Shown: in pieces, positions 25,543 to 32,642 of the stretch
Position numbering within the stretch: position 1 is the first letter of the stretch
How the letters are laid out: each line of letters starts with the position of its first letter
Made by a program: the position numbers and the translations under genes
Notes under the pieces: generated by a model
What the model was told of the DNA's origin: nothing
What the model saw: the letters and a program-made list of their open reading frames with translations, nothing else
Databases searched by the model: none
Assembly (NCBI GenBank): GCA_030429835.1
Contig: JAUIGC010000006.1
Coordinates: 1 to 47,585 of the forward strand
Direction: 5' to 3'
DNA: 47,585 nt
From: Bacteroidia bacterium
GTDB lineage: Bacteria > Bacteroidota > Bacteroidia > Flavobacteriales > Flavobacteriaceae

Positions 25543-26364
25543 ATGGATTCTGTAATCGATTATTTTGAAACTATAAACCCGGTTTTGGCGGCCTTGTACG
25601 CCACTCTGTTCACATGGGGGCTTACGGCTGCCGGAGCTGCCCTAGTTTTCTTTTTCAAAACTATGAATAGGGCTGTTTTGGATGGTATGCTTGGGTTTAC
25701 TGGGGGTGTTATGGTTGCCGCCAGTTTTTGGAGTCTATTGGCCCCTGGTATTGAAATGAGTCCGGGAGAGGGTTTTGTCAAAGTGATTCCCGCAGCCGTG
25801 GGTTTTCTTCTTGGTGCTGGATTTATATTTGGACTGGACAAAATTCTTCCCCATCTGCATATTAATTTTAAGGAAAATGAAGCCGAAGGTGTCAAAACCC
25901 CTTGGCATAGAACGACCTTGCTCACGCTGGCCATAACATTACACAACATTCCCGAGGGTTTGGCCGTAGGGGTACTTTTTGGAGGTGTTGCAGCAGGTTT
26001 TGAAGGTGCCTCTATAGGTGGTGCCGTAGCTTTGGCATTAGGGATTGGACTCCAGAATTTCCCCGAGGGTTTTGCTGTAGCTATGCCCTTAAGAAGGCAT
26101 GGTCTAAGTAGGACCAAAAGCTTTATGTTTGGGCAGGCCTCGGCATTGGTGGAACCTATTGCTGGAGTTTTGGGAGCGTGGGCCGTGCTTACGTTTCAGC
26201 CTATTTTACCCTATGCCCTATCTTTTGCTGCCGGCGCTATGATTTTTGTGGTCGTGGAAGAGGTAATACCTGAAACCCAGCAGGATAAATACACGGATAT
26301 TGCCACTATGGGTTTTATAGGAGGGTTCATTATTATGATGACCCTGGACGTGGGGCTTGGATAA
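25543..26364 (+). CDS. ZIP family metal transporter
   Basis: A 273-residue inner-membrane carrier with about eight TMs, close to the GufA/ZupT branch. Helix IV has the classical HNIPEG (134-139) and helix V has QNFPEG (171-176). VVEEVIPE near the end matches the helix VII signature of the family. A His-containing cytoplasmic loop (ILPHLHINFKENEAEG) joins helices III and IV. It is co-transcribed with the DtxR/MntR gene (11-bp gap). It would complete the import route after the TonB receptor: outer membrane, then inner membrane, under one metal sensor. It is more canonical than the ZIP protein at 3210-3908. Confidence 0.93.
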   Translation: MDSVIDYFETINPVLAALYATLFTWGLTAAGAALVFFFKTMNRAVLDGMLGFTGGVMVAASFWSLLAPGIEMSPGEGFVKVIPAAVGFLLGAGFIFGLDKILPHLHINFKENEAEGVKTPWHRTTLLTLAITLHNIPEGLAVGVLFGGVAAGFEGASIGGAVALALGIGLQNFPEGFAVAMPLRRHGLSRTKSFMFGQASALVEPIAGVLGAWAVLTFQPILPYALSFAAGAMIFVVVEEVIPETQQDKYTDIATMGFIGGFIIMMTLDVGLG

Positions 26365-26485
26365 ACTTGTTTTCAAAGTACGGATTCAAATAATTTTTTA
26401 AGGAATACACAGTTATATTAACTGAAAGTGTGCTTTTAAGTTTAGTATGGATGCGCCCTTTTAAATTCTAAAATGGAATAAAAAT

Positions 26486-26923
26486 ATGGCTCCCAAAAAG
26501 AGACACTGGTTTTGGAATTTGATATTGGTTATAACCATTATCCTATGCTTATCCGTATTGATCATGCATTATAAAAACTGGGTGAAGACCGCTCCAGATC
26601 ATTTTCAAATAATTTCTGGATTTTATGTGGAAAAGGTACCATATTCAGATTTGGACAGCGTCGTATTCGTGGATAGGATTCCACCTATGCTTCGTTTGAA
26701 CGGTTTTTCTGCACTTGAAAAGGAGAAAGGGATTTTTCAAGAATTTCAGGATTCCTTGACGGATAAAGAAATTCATGTTTTTGTGGACAATATTTCACAG
26801 CCCAAAATTAAACTTGTGTACAAAGACTCTATTAAACTCTATTTTAATCTTAAGGATTCTATTGAAACGGTAAATATCTTCAATGATTTAAAGGGGAAAT
26901 TACAGGTTGACCCCCCAAATTAA
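26486..26923 (+). CDS. Hypothetical membrane-anchored protein
   Basis: A 145-residue protein with a basic N-terminus (MAPKKRHWFWN), a membrane helix at about 10-28 (LILVITIILCLSVLIMHYK), and a soluble domain rich in strands (VPYSDLDSVVFVDRIPPMLR, EIHVFVDNISQPKIKLVYKD). The pattern of a strand-rich domain behind a TM recalls small bacterial PH-like domains, but I cannot confirm this. The gene lies 121 bp after the ZIP gene on the same strand and 4 bp from the end of the convergent plug-lipoprotein gene. No function is proposed. Confidence 0.65.
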   Translation: MAPKKRHWFWNLILVITIILCLSVLIMHYKNWVKTAPDHFQIISGFYVEKVPYSDLDSVVFVDRIPPMLRLNGFSALEKEKGIFQEFQDSLTDKEIHVFVDNISQPKIKLVYKDSIKLYFNLKDSIETVNIFNDLKGKLQVDPPN

Positions 26924-26927
26924 AGTA

Positions 26928-27326
26928 CTATTGAAAAGTGGTTATTATAATAACCCCATTTCCTCCCTGTGTTCCATAGCTTGAAGCTTCTGAACCAGAC
27001 AATATCCTTATTGATTTTACATTAAAACTGTCAACGAGGTCATTTACGGAATCAAAAGAATTACCAATAACCTGTGAGTTCACCACATACAGGGGTTCCT
27101 GACTTCCTTCAGAACTAAATGAGTTGGCAGATTTGTTAAGTAAAGGCACTCCATTTCTGACAATCACACCACTTTTTTTACGTATTCTATCCAGTAATGA
27201 AATATCCGTGCGTTCGCGCTCAATGGGTTCATTTGATTGTCCATTGGTTGTAATTTTTTTTGAAGTTTTACAGCCAACGGGTAGTGACAATAGGGCAATG
27301 AAGATAACGGTAAGGATTTTTTTCAT
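26928..27326 (-). CDS. Lipoprotein with a stand-alone TonB plug-like domain
   Basis: A 132-residue protein with a lipoprotein signal (MKKILTVIFIALLSLPVGCK, Cys19). The mature part copies the plug of SusC-type receptors: PLYVVNSQVIGNSFDSVNDL matches the YVVDG(V)P step, and SIRILSGSEASSYGTQGGNG then VIIITT matches the IEVLKDASASAIYGSRGANGVIIITTK region in abbreviated form. There is no barrel. Such free plug lipoproteins occur in Bacteroidota and their role is not settled; they may gate or interact with receptors. It is convergent with the preceding hypothetical gene and appears to be a single-gene unit. Confidence 0.8.
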   Translation of the reverse strand: MKKILTVIFIALLSLPVGCKTSKKITTNGQSNEPIERERTDISLLDRIRKKSGVIVRNGVPLLNKSANSFSSEGSQEPLYVVNSQVIGNSFDSVNDLVDSFNVKSIRILSGSEASSYGTQGGNGVIIITTFQ

Positions 27327-27421
27327 ATTTAAAATTTGTATTAAAGATAACCATTCTTCAGGCAGTCGATAATTTCAAGGAGTTAGCACTCTTAAAATAC
27401 TATTATATTTGAAAAAAAGTC

Positions 27422-27808
27422 ATGGTACTACTTTCACAGGTCATAGGGGCCCTTTTAGGTCTATTGGCCGTTATTTTGGGAGCCTTTGGAGCACACAAAT
27501 TAAAAAAGGATTTCACCACAGATCAGATGGCCAGTTTTGAAACGGGCGTTAAATACCAAATGTACCATGCCCTTGTACTATTAATGATTGGTTTTAATTT
27601 TAATCTGGAAACTGATTTGGAGTACTATATGGTTCTTAGCTTTATACTTGGAACGGTGTTATTTTCCTTCAGTATCTATGGATTATGTATTAGCGCATCA
27701 AAAGGGAAGAAACTTAAACTTTTAGGTCCAGTAACTCCCCTTGGAGGCCTTTTGTTGGTAGCGGGTTGGTGCTTGCTATTCTATAATCTGATAAAAAACT
27801 TGATTTAA
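27422..27808 (+). CDS. DUF423 family membrane protein (YgdD-like)
   Basis: A 128-residue inner-membrane protein with four hydrophobic segments, the normal size for DUF423. The family signature LLAVILGAFGAHKLKK is at about 15-30, followed by FETGVKYQMYHALVLL. GPVTPLGGLLLVAGWCLLFY forms the last helix. The function is unknown; family members include E. coli YgdD. The stop codon overlaps the stop of the convergent DUF4097 gene by 4 bp. A short AT-rich stretch of about 95 bp lies upstream, but no clear -7 element was found there. Confidence 0.88.
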   Translation: MVLLSQVIGALLGLLAVILGAFGAHKLKKDFTTDQMASFETGVKYQMYHALVLLMIGFNFNLETDLEYYMVLSFILGTVLFSFSIYGLCISASKGKKLKLLGPVTPLGGLLLVAGWCLLFYNLIKNLI

Positions 27809-28524
27809 TACCTTAGGTACATATTGCCATTAATGGTATTCAACTTGAGGCGGTTTTTGCCGTTTGCCGTAATTCCTGAAATTTTTGAGCCCACATGGCG
27901 GTCCGAGTATTCGAACTTTAGTTTTTCATCGGCATAGATGTCGCCGTGAATGGTTTCTGCCACCAAATTGGCATCTGTCATTTTCAGGTCTATTTCGCCA
28001 TTAATGGTTCTAAGGTCCAGAGTGCCGGAGTATTCTGCAATATCAATATTTCCATTGATAAGTTCTGCGGTAAAATCGCCTTCGATTATATCGGATTTTA
28101 GGTCTCCGTTTATACTGCTTAATTTAAACTTGGCATTTTGAGGAATGTAAACTGTATAATTGAATTGATATTCTTCTCCAGTAACAAAATATTCCCTTGT
28201 CTTACCAGATTTTTTTTCTCGATCCTTCCATAATTGTTTAAAAAGCTTTTCCGTTTTTGATTCAATTTTGATACTGGAAGTTGTTTCCTCAAAACTTATA
28301 TCGTAAAGGTCCAAATGATTTCCCTCATAAGTTGATATTTCTGCTTTGAAGTATACCATAGGCTTGTTCCAAGTTTTTATTTCAATGTCCGAAGCAAACT
28401 TAACATCGATTTCTATGTACTGATTATTGTAGTTGATATTTTGCTCAATTGTTTTTTGGGCGGAAAGGGCTAGGCTGATTAAGCAAAGGGCCAATGTGAT
28501 TTGTAATTTTTTAATCTGTTTCAT
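27805..28524 (-). CDS. DUF4097 beta-strand repeat protein, secreted
   Basis: A 239-residue exported protein with a signal peptide (MKQIKKLQITLALCLISLALSAQ). The mature part is a chain of short strands with the DUF4097 rhythm: SSINGDLKSDIIEGDFTAEL, NGNIDIAEYSGTLDLRTING and LKLNTINGNMYLRY. This repeat builds a right-handed beta solenoid in the putative adhesin family. It is the last gene of an ECF sigma / anti-sigma / DUF4097 / DUF4097 unit, 104 bp after its paralogue. It may respond to envelope stress or act as a surface scaffold; its role is not established. The stop overlaps that of the DUF423 gene. Confidence 0.85.
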   Translation of the reverse strand: MKQIKKLQITLALCLISLALSAQKTIEQNINYNNQYIEIDVKFASDIEIKTWNKPMVYFKAEISTYEGNHLDLYDISFEETTSSIKIESKTEKLFKQLWKDREKKSGKTREYFVTGEEYQFNYTVYIPQNAKFKLSSINGDLKSDIIEGDFTAELINGNIDIAEYSGTLDLRTINGEIDLKMTDANLVAETIHGDIYADEKLKFEYSDRHVGSKISGITANGKNRLKLNTINGNMYLRY

Positions 28525-28628
28525 TTTGATTGACTTTTAAAAGTTAGATAGGATTCGCCATTTAATATTCTACTATAATTAGAACTTTAGTTGGCTCATT
28601 TCATGACTGTTCGTTTTTATTGATTATT

Positions 28629-29381
28629 CTATTTTTTGCGTAGATAAATGTTACCGTTAGTGGATTTAAGTTTAAGATCCGTTCCACCACCATTGATGGC
28701 TCCTTTTATGTTTTTACTGGATATGGATTTAAGTCCATCTTTATCAGGTCTCGAAATATCAAAATTTGAATAGATATCCCCGTTCCATGTACTTAGTTGC
28801 AAGTCGGCCTTGGCAGTGGTAGGAATCGTTACATCAATTTCACCGTTGGTCGTGCTAAGAACTATTGGAGTGTCGGGTTTAAGTTCATTAAACGTGACTT
28901 GTATTCCTTGATTTAGCGAATAAGCCGTAACGGGACCGGAAAGATTTTCCAGCACCAACTGTCCGTTCAAATTATTGTTGGCTTCAACTTCTCCTGAAAA
29001 ACCGGAAATGGTGGTTGTTCCGCCCCAGGAATTGGTAATGGAAACATTTTGGGATTTAGGTAAATAGATTTCTGCTTCTTGGTCTTTTCTGATGTTCTCC
29101 ACTACTAAGTTATTTCCGGATTGTTCTACATTAAAACCAACATTGGTATTGTCCGTACCTGTAGCGCCGAGAAGTTTAAGCCCTTGTGCTTTTTCCGGTC
29201 TGGGTTTGGGGTCCTTGATCTTTATAAGCATTTCGTTCTTGTCATGGGTTTTAATGGTGATACTGGATTTGGTTTCAATCTTTACCCAATCTATACCGCT
29301 TAGGGCTTTGCTAAATTCGGATTGCGCCTGTAAGCCCCAGGAAAGAATGGTTGCGACTAGAAATAATGAGATTTTTTTCAT
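28629..29381 (-). CDS. DUF4097 beta-strand repeat protein, secreted (paralogue)
   Basis: A 250-residue protein with a signal peptide (MKKISLFLVATILSWGLQAQ). Repeats such as NVSITNSWGGTTTISGFSGE, NGQLVLENLSGPVTAYSLNQ and KLKSTNGNIYLRK are DUF4097-like strands. The C-terminal IYLRK/MYLRY ending is shared with the next gene, which marks the two as paralogues despite low identity elsewhere. The start at 29381 is clear. It follows the anti-sigma gene by 42 bp, so sigma, anti-sigma and both repeat proteins are probably one transcript. Families with this pairing are widespread in Flavobacteriia. Confidence 0.85.
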   Translation of the reverse strand: MKKISLFLVATILSWGLQAQSEFSKALSGIDWVKIETKSSITIKTHDKNEMLIKIKDPKPRPEKAQGLKLLGATGTDNTNVGFNVEQSGNNLVVENIRKDQEAEIYLPKSQNVSITNSWGGTTTISGFSGEVEANNNLNGQLVLENLSGPVTAYSLNQGIQVTFNELKPDTPIVLSTTNGEIDVTIPTTAKADLQLSTWNGDIYSNFDISRPDKDGLKSISSKNIKGAINGGGTDLKLKSTNGNIYLRKK

Positions 29382-29423
29382 GATTTTCGTTTTTTGATGC
29401 GTTGACTACGTCAGCACTGGTGT

Positions 29424-30221
29424 TTATATAATTTGTGGTAATCCTTTTTTGATTTCTTCTTTGATAAATGGTTGTGTATCCTCTTGGTTCAAGAGTTTTT
29501 TCATAGGTCCGGTAGCCTTTTTTTCCTGTATCCGTACCAAATTTTTAATGATGGCTATTTGTACACTGGGATTCTTTTCCTTTTCCAGGGCATTTACAAA
29601 TGCCATTTTAACGGATTTGGAGGAGGTGTAATTGGAGAGTGCTTCTACCGCGGCCATTCGCACGTTGGTATTCTCGTCATAAAGCATCCTATCCGTTAAG
29701 GCTTTTAGGATGTCTTCATCAGGTTGGGTAAAGTCCTCTATATAATTGACCCCGCGTATGCGCTTGCTTGCAGATTGATTTTCCATTAAGGAAAGCATGG
29801 CGGTTTCTTTGATTTTTAAGGTTTCATTCCGCAATAGGGCCAATTCTGAATCAGCTTTCTTTGCCTCCTGCATTTTACCCATCATAAAGGCTCCTATGAG
29901 CAGTGCAATCCCAGCGGCAATACGTATTAAATTTTTGAAGCCTAGGTTTTCAGTATTTTTTTTACGGAGCGGTATTACCTTATTTTGCTTGTTTTTTTCT
30001 TCGTTCAAAGCCTTTAGAAACTCAATTTCCAGATTATTTGAAGGTTTCGCCACTTCTTCCTCCTTAAAAGCTTTGGATAGTATTTTGTACCCTTCCAATT
30101 CTTTTTTGCACTCCTCACAATCCGTTAGATGTCCTTCAAGGAGTTTTATTTCCTCAGCATCAAGGACTCCTTCCAGATAGAGCGGAAGTAGGGTTTTAAT
30201 TTTTTCGTGTGATATCTTCAT
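29424..30221 (-). CDS. Anti-sigma factor with zinc finger and HEAT-like C-terminus
   Basis: A 265-residue membrane protein. The N-terminal zf-HC2 motif HLTDCEECKKEL (H-x3-C-x2-C, about residues 27-38) is the anti-sigma domain that binds the cytoplasmic ECF factor. One TM lies at about 92-110 (NLIRIAAGIALLIGAFMMGK). The extracytoplasmic part (about 155-265) has helical repeats like HEAT repeats: NVRMAAVEALSNYTSSKSVK, SVQIAIIKNLVRIQEKKATG. That is an unusual sensor part. The start codon overlaps the sigma stop (ATGA), so the two are translated together. It probably holds the sigma factor inactive until a signal arrives; the signal is unknown. Confidence 0.88.
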   Translation of the reverse strand: MKISHEKIKTLLPLYLEGVLDAEEIKLLEGHLTDCEECKKELEGYKILSKAFKEEEVAKPSNNLEIEFLKALNEEKNKQNKVIPLRKKNTENLGFKNLIRIAAGIALLIGAFMMGKMQEAKKADSELALLRNETLKIKETAMLSLMENQSASKRIRGVNYIEDFTQPDEDILKALTDRMLYDENTNVRMAAVEALSNYTSSKSVKMAFVNALEKEKNPSVQIAIIKNLVRIQEKKATGPMKKLLNQEDTQPFIKEEIKKGLPQII

Positions 30222-30769
30222 AGTTCATTCAAATAAATGGTCTTCAATTTTTTTAAGGCCCTGCTGACCTTAGTTTTTATGGCTCCCGGCGTACTCCCTG
30301 TTATCTCGGCCAGTTCTTTGTATTTTATCTCCTGAAACCGATTTAATAACAACAATTCCCTATCCGATGCGCTGAGTTTGGCCAATGCCAATTGCAATTG
30401 CGAATATTCTTCGGAGCTATTTTCGTTTTCATTAGCCAGTTTATAGGAGATGTTTTCAAGATCATCATGGGGCCTATTTTTCTTAAAATGTGTCTTTAAA
30501 CTATTTCTTGCTATAGTGAACAGCCAAGAAATAAAACTTCCATGGTTATAGGAACTTCTATATTTCATGACCTTATAAAAAACTTCTTGGGTCAAGTCCT
30601 CGCTTAACATACTATCTCCGCTCATTTTGTACAAAAAGTTGAATACATGGATGTGGTGCCTTTCAAAAAGGATTTTCACCGAATCCAGTTCGCCATTTGC
30701 GACCGATGTCATCAATTCTTCGTTGGTTAGCTCTTTCAAAAGGTGTTCTTTATTGTAATCCTTTACCAT
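30218..30769 (-). CDS. RNA polymerase ECF-type sigma factor
   Basis: A 183-residue sigma-70 family factor. Region 2 spans about 28-95 (YKMSGDSMLSEDLTQEVFYK and SFISWLFTIARNSLKTHFKK). Region 4 spans about 125-178 with LLLLNRFQEIKYKELAEITG as its first part and STPGAIKTKVSRALKKL as the recognition half. It overlaps the anti-sigma gene by 4 bp. The two DUF4097 genes downstream are probably in the same unit and may also be targets. A terminator at 30811-30842 separates it from the divergent-side transcript on the same strand upstream. Confidence 0.93.
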   Translation of the reverse strand: MVKDYNKEHLLKELTNEELMTSVANGELDSVKILFERHHIHVFNFLYKMSGDSMLSEDLTQEVFYKVMKYRSSYNHGSFISWLFTIARNSLKTHFKKNRPHDDLENISYKLANENENSSEEYSQLQLALAKLSASDRELLLLNRFQEIKYKELAEITGSTPGAIKTKVSRALKKLKTIYLNEL

Positions 30770-30810
30770 ATATAGTCTGGAAATTACAAAAGGTTACACT
30801 GCGGCATAAA

Positions 30811-30842
30811 AAAAATCGCCTTTATCGGTAAAAGCGATTTTT
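30811..30842 (-). terminator. Intrinsic terminator after the CarboxypepD_reg gene
   Basis: AAAAATCGC (30811-30819) pairs with GCGATTTTT (30834-30842). Inside, TTTA pairs with TAAA around a TCGG loop after one mismatch. On the minus strand it follows the stop codon at 30865 and ends in a T-run. Confidence 0.8.
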
Positions 30843-30864
30843 AAATATTGAACTATAGAGGCAA

Positions 30865-32385
30865 TTAGTTTTCTTGCTGTACCTCGGATTTAAACTCCTT
30901 TATGGCCATATTGGGTTCCATAATGGTATGGCCTTTCCAAAATTCAGGGTCATAATTGGGCATATATTGGGGCAGAACATCTTTTTTTTCGGTAAAGGAT
31001 TCAAAAGTGGACTCTGATATGGCCTCGGTATCAAATACGACGACTTCATATTTGTTTCGGCCATTGAATGCAGCATCGATTTTTAGATGAAGTTCATTCT
31101 GCTTTCTTCGCCCCTTTACATGTTTGTTTTTTTCTATAATCTTGACGGGCCTTTTGAAACCTACTCTGTTACCTTTGGTAATTTCATAATACCGAAGGCT
31201 GTATTTTCCATCGTCGTCCTTTCCAAAAAGTATACTTCCCTTGGCCAGGTATTCGTTCAGGGAAATCCCAAGAAGACTGAATTTCCGTAAGGGTTCTACA
31301 TTTTCAAAGTCCATTTTTACCAGTGCAAAATCGTTAGCATCTATATATAGCTTTCCCTTAAAATCCTCCGAACGTTTTGGCTTAAAGTCTATGACATACA
31401 ATGGTTTATCACCGATATAGGTAAATTCCTCCATGGTAAGTTCGTAACGCCTCGATTTCCATAACACATTATAGTCTGTGTCCTCAAAAATGGGAAGGTT
31501 GGTATATAAATTGGCCAAAGTCCTTCTTTTATAGTTTGAAAAGAATTTTTTGCGTTCCGTTGTTTCTTCCAACTCTTTGTTGAGCGATTTAACATCGTTG
31601 GAATCCACTTCCTTCTCAAAAAGCTCATCGGCATCGACCTTGGTGCCGAACAATCCGGACTTTACCTTGAAATAAGAATCCGTTTTAACGTTCTTCTTGA
31701 TAATTTCATTAAAACGTTCCTCAAGGTTTTCCAGGTCAAGACGGCTGTTTTTATCGTAGAGCTCCGATGCCTTGATGAGGTCCAATTTTTGCTGGTCTTC
31801 ATCCTTTGTGCCATACAGGTCACCAAGAACCTCCGTGTAATAGGTGTCATTGGTAGGTACAGACCTTAAAACACTATCCAGAAATTCTCGGTTCAACGCC
31901 GGTATGGTTGATTCCTTGATTTGATAATCCGATTTTTCTATATAATTGGAATAGGACTCCCTAAGAAAGAGTCTTTTTTTGGTATAGCCAATTTTGTAAT
32001 TTTTTTCGATGTTGTCCTCTACCAATTCAAGAATTTCTTCCGGGGTATAATTTTTGTTGGAAACGATGACTTCACGAAGTTCTATTGCCTTCGGACGCAG
32101 GAGAATTTTGTTTCCCGTAAATTCTTTTAGAGGTTTTCCTAAGGATTCATATCCAATGCAGGAAATAAAAAGGGAATCCGTCTCCTTGATTTCATCCTGA
32201 ATCAAAAAAGTGAATTTGCCTTCTTCATTGGTGATTACCCCCCTATTGTTCAATAGAACTGTAGCGTATGGAATGGGTTGTTGGGTTGTGCTATCAAGAA
32301 CAGTGGAGGTAAGGTTTTGGGAAAATATTAAATGGCTAAAGAAAACCTGAATTCCCCATATTAAAAAGATAGGTGTTTTGCTCAT
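30865..32385 (-). CDS. CarboxypepD_reg-like domain protein, secreted or outer-membrane associated
   Basis: A 506-residue protein with a signal peptide (MSKTPIFLIWGIQVFFSHLI, cleaved after FSQ). Residues about 24-105 form a CarboxypepD_reg-like beta sandwich (PIPYATVLLNNRGVITNEEG, GKFTFLI, FISCIGYESLGKPL). The remaining 400 residues include a helical stretch and a strand-rich part (YIGDKPLYVIDFKPKRSEDF, YIDANDFALVKMDFENVEPL) reminiscent of LolA-like/DUF5686-type envelope proteins. No catalytic motif is visible. It is a single-gene unit with a terminator. Substrate or partner is unknown. Confidence 0.78.
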   Translation of the reverse strand: MSKTPIFLIWGIQVFFSHLIFSQNLTSTVLDSTTQQPIPYATVLLNNRGVITNEEGKFTFLIQDEIKETDSLFISCIGYESLGKPLKEFTGNKILLRPKAIELREVIVSNKNYTPEEILELVEDNIEKNYKIGYTKKRLFLRESYSNYIEKSDYQIKESTIPALNREFLDSVLRSVPTNDTYYTEVLGDLYGTKDEDQQKLDLIKASELYDKNSRLDLENLEERFNEIIKKNVKTDSYFKVKSGLFGTKVDADELFEKEVDSNDVKSLNKELEETTERKKFFSNYKRRTLANLYTNLPIFEDTDYNVLWKSRRYELTMEEFTYIGDKPLYVIDFKPKRSEDFKGKLYIDANDFALVKMDFENVEPLRKFSLLGISLNEYLAKGSILFGKDDDGKYSLRYYEITKGNRVGFKRPVKIIEKNKHVKGRRKQNELHLKIDAAFNGRNKYEVVVFDTEAISESTFESFTEKKDVLPQYMPNYDPEFWKGHTIMEPNMAIKEFKSEVQQEN

Positions 32386-32492
32386 AGGATTGATGACTGG
32401 TCTGCAAACTAAGGTATCCGAACGAACAAAACCATAGGATTTTGGAATTTATTGTGAAAGTTTTATTGATCTGTTAACACTGCACCAGTGTT

Positions 32493-32642
32493 CTAGTGGC
32501 AACCACAATCATCTTGGCCACAAGCTTTTGTATTGTCCTTTCCGTTTGAAAACAGTTTTTTGGGAAGTATAAACTTAATTACAAGATATGCGAAAGAAAT
32601 CGCCACGGTTAGATAAACTAATATATGTTGCAGTAGCTCCAT
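32493..32642 (-). CDS. FeoB-associated Cys-rich membrane peptide
   Basis: A 49-residue protein encoded directly after feoB: the feoB stop TAA abuts its ATG. The N-terminus is a single membrane helix (HILVYLTVAISFAYLVIKFI, residues 6-25). A basic linker (PKKLFSNGKDNTK) leads to a Cys-rich tail, ACGQDDCGCH. This is the layout of the FeoB-associated Cys-rich membrane proteins (functionally akin to FeoC) that accompany feoAB in many bacteria. The three Cys and terminal His may bind iron or sense redox state. It was found by reading past the feoB stop. Confidence 0.85.
   Translation of the reverse strand: MELLQHILVYLTVAISFAYLVIKFILPKKLFSNGKDNTKACGQDDCGCH

Noticed and set aside
25560-26117. A 185-residue minus-strand frame inside the ZIP gene
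   Set aside because: It is antisense to intact HNIPEG/QNFPEG motifs and is Pro/Thr/Ala-rich, as expected for a shadow.
32386-32492. A possible small RNA or riboswitch between the CarboxypepD_reg gene and the feo operon
   Set aside because: No stable structure or promoter was seen, and the segment is short and downstream of feo.
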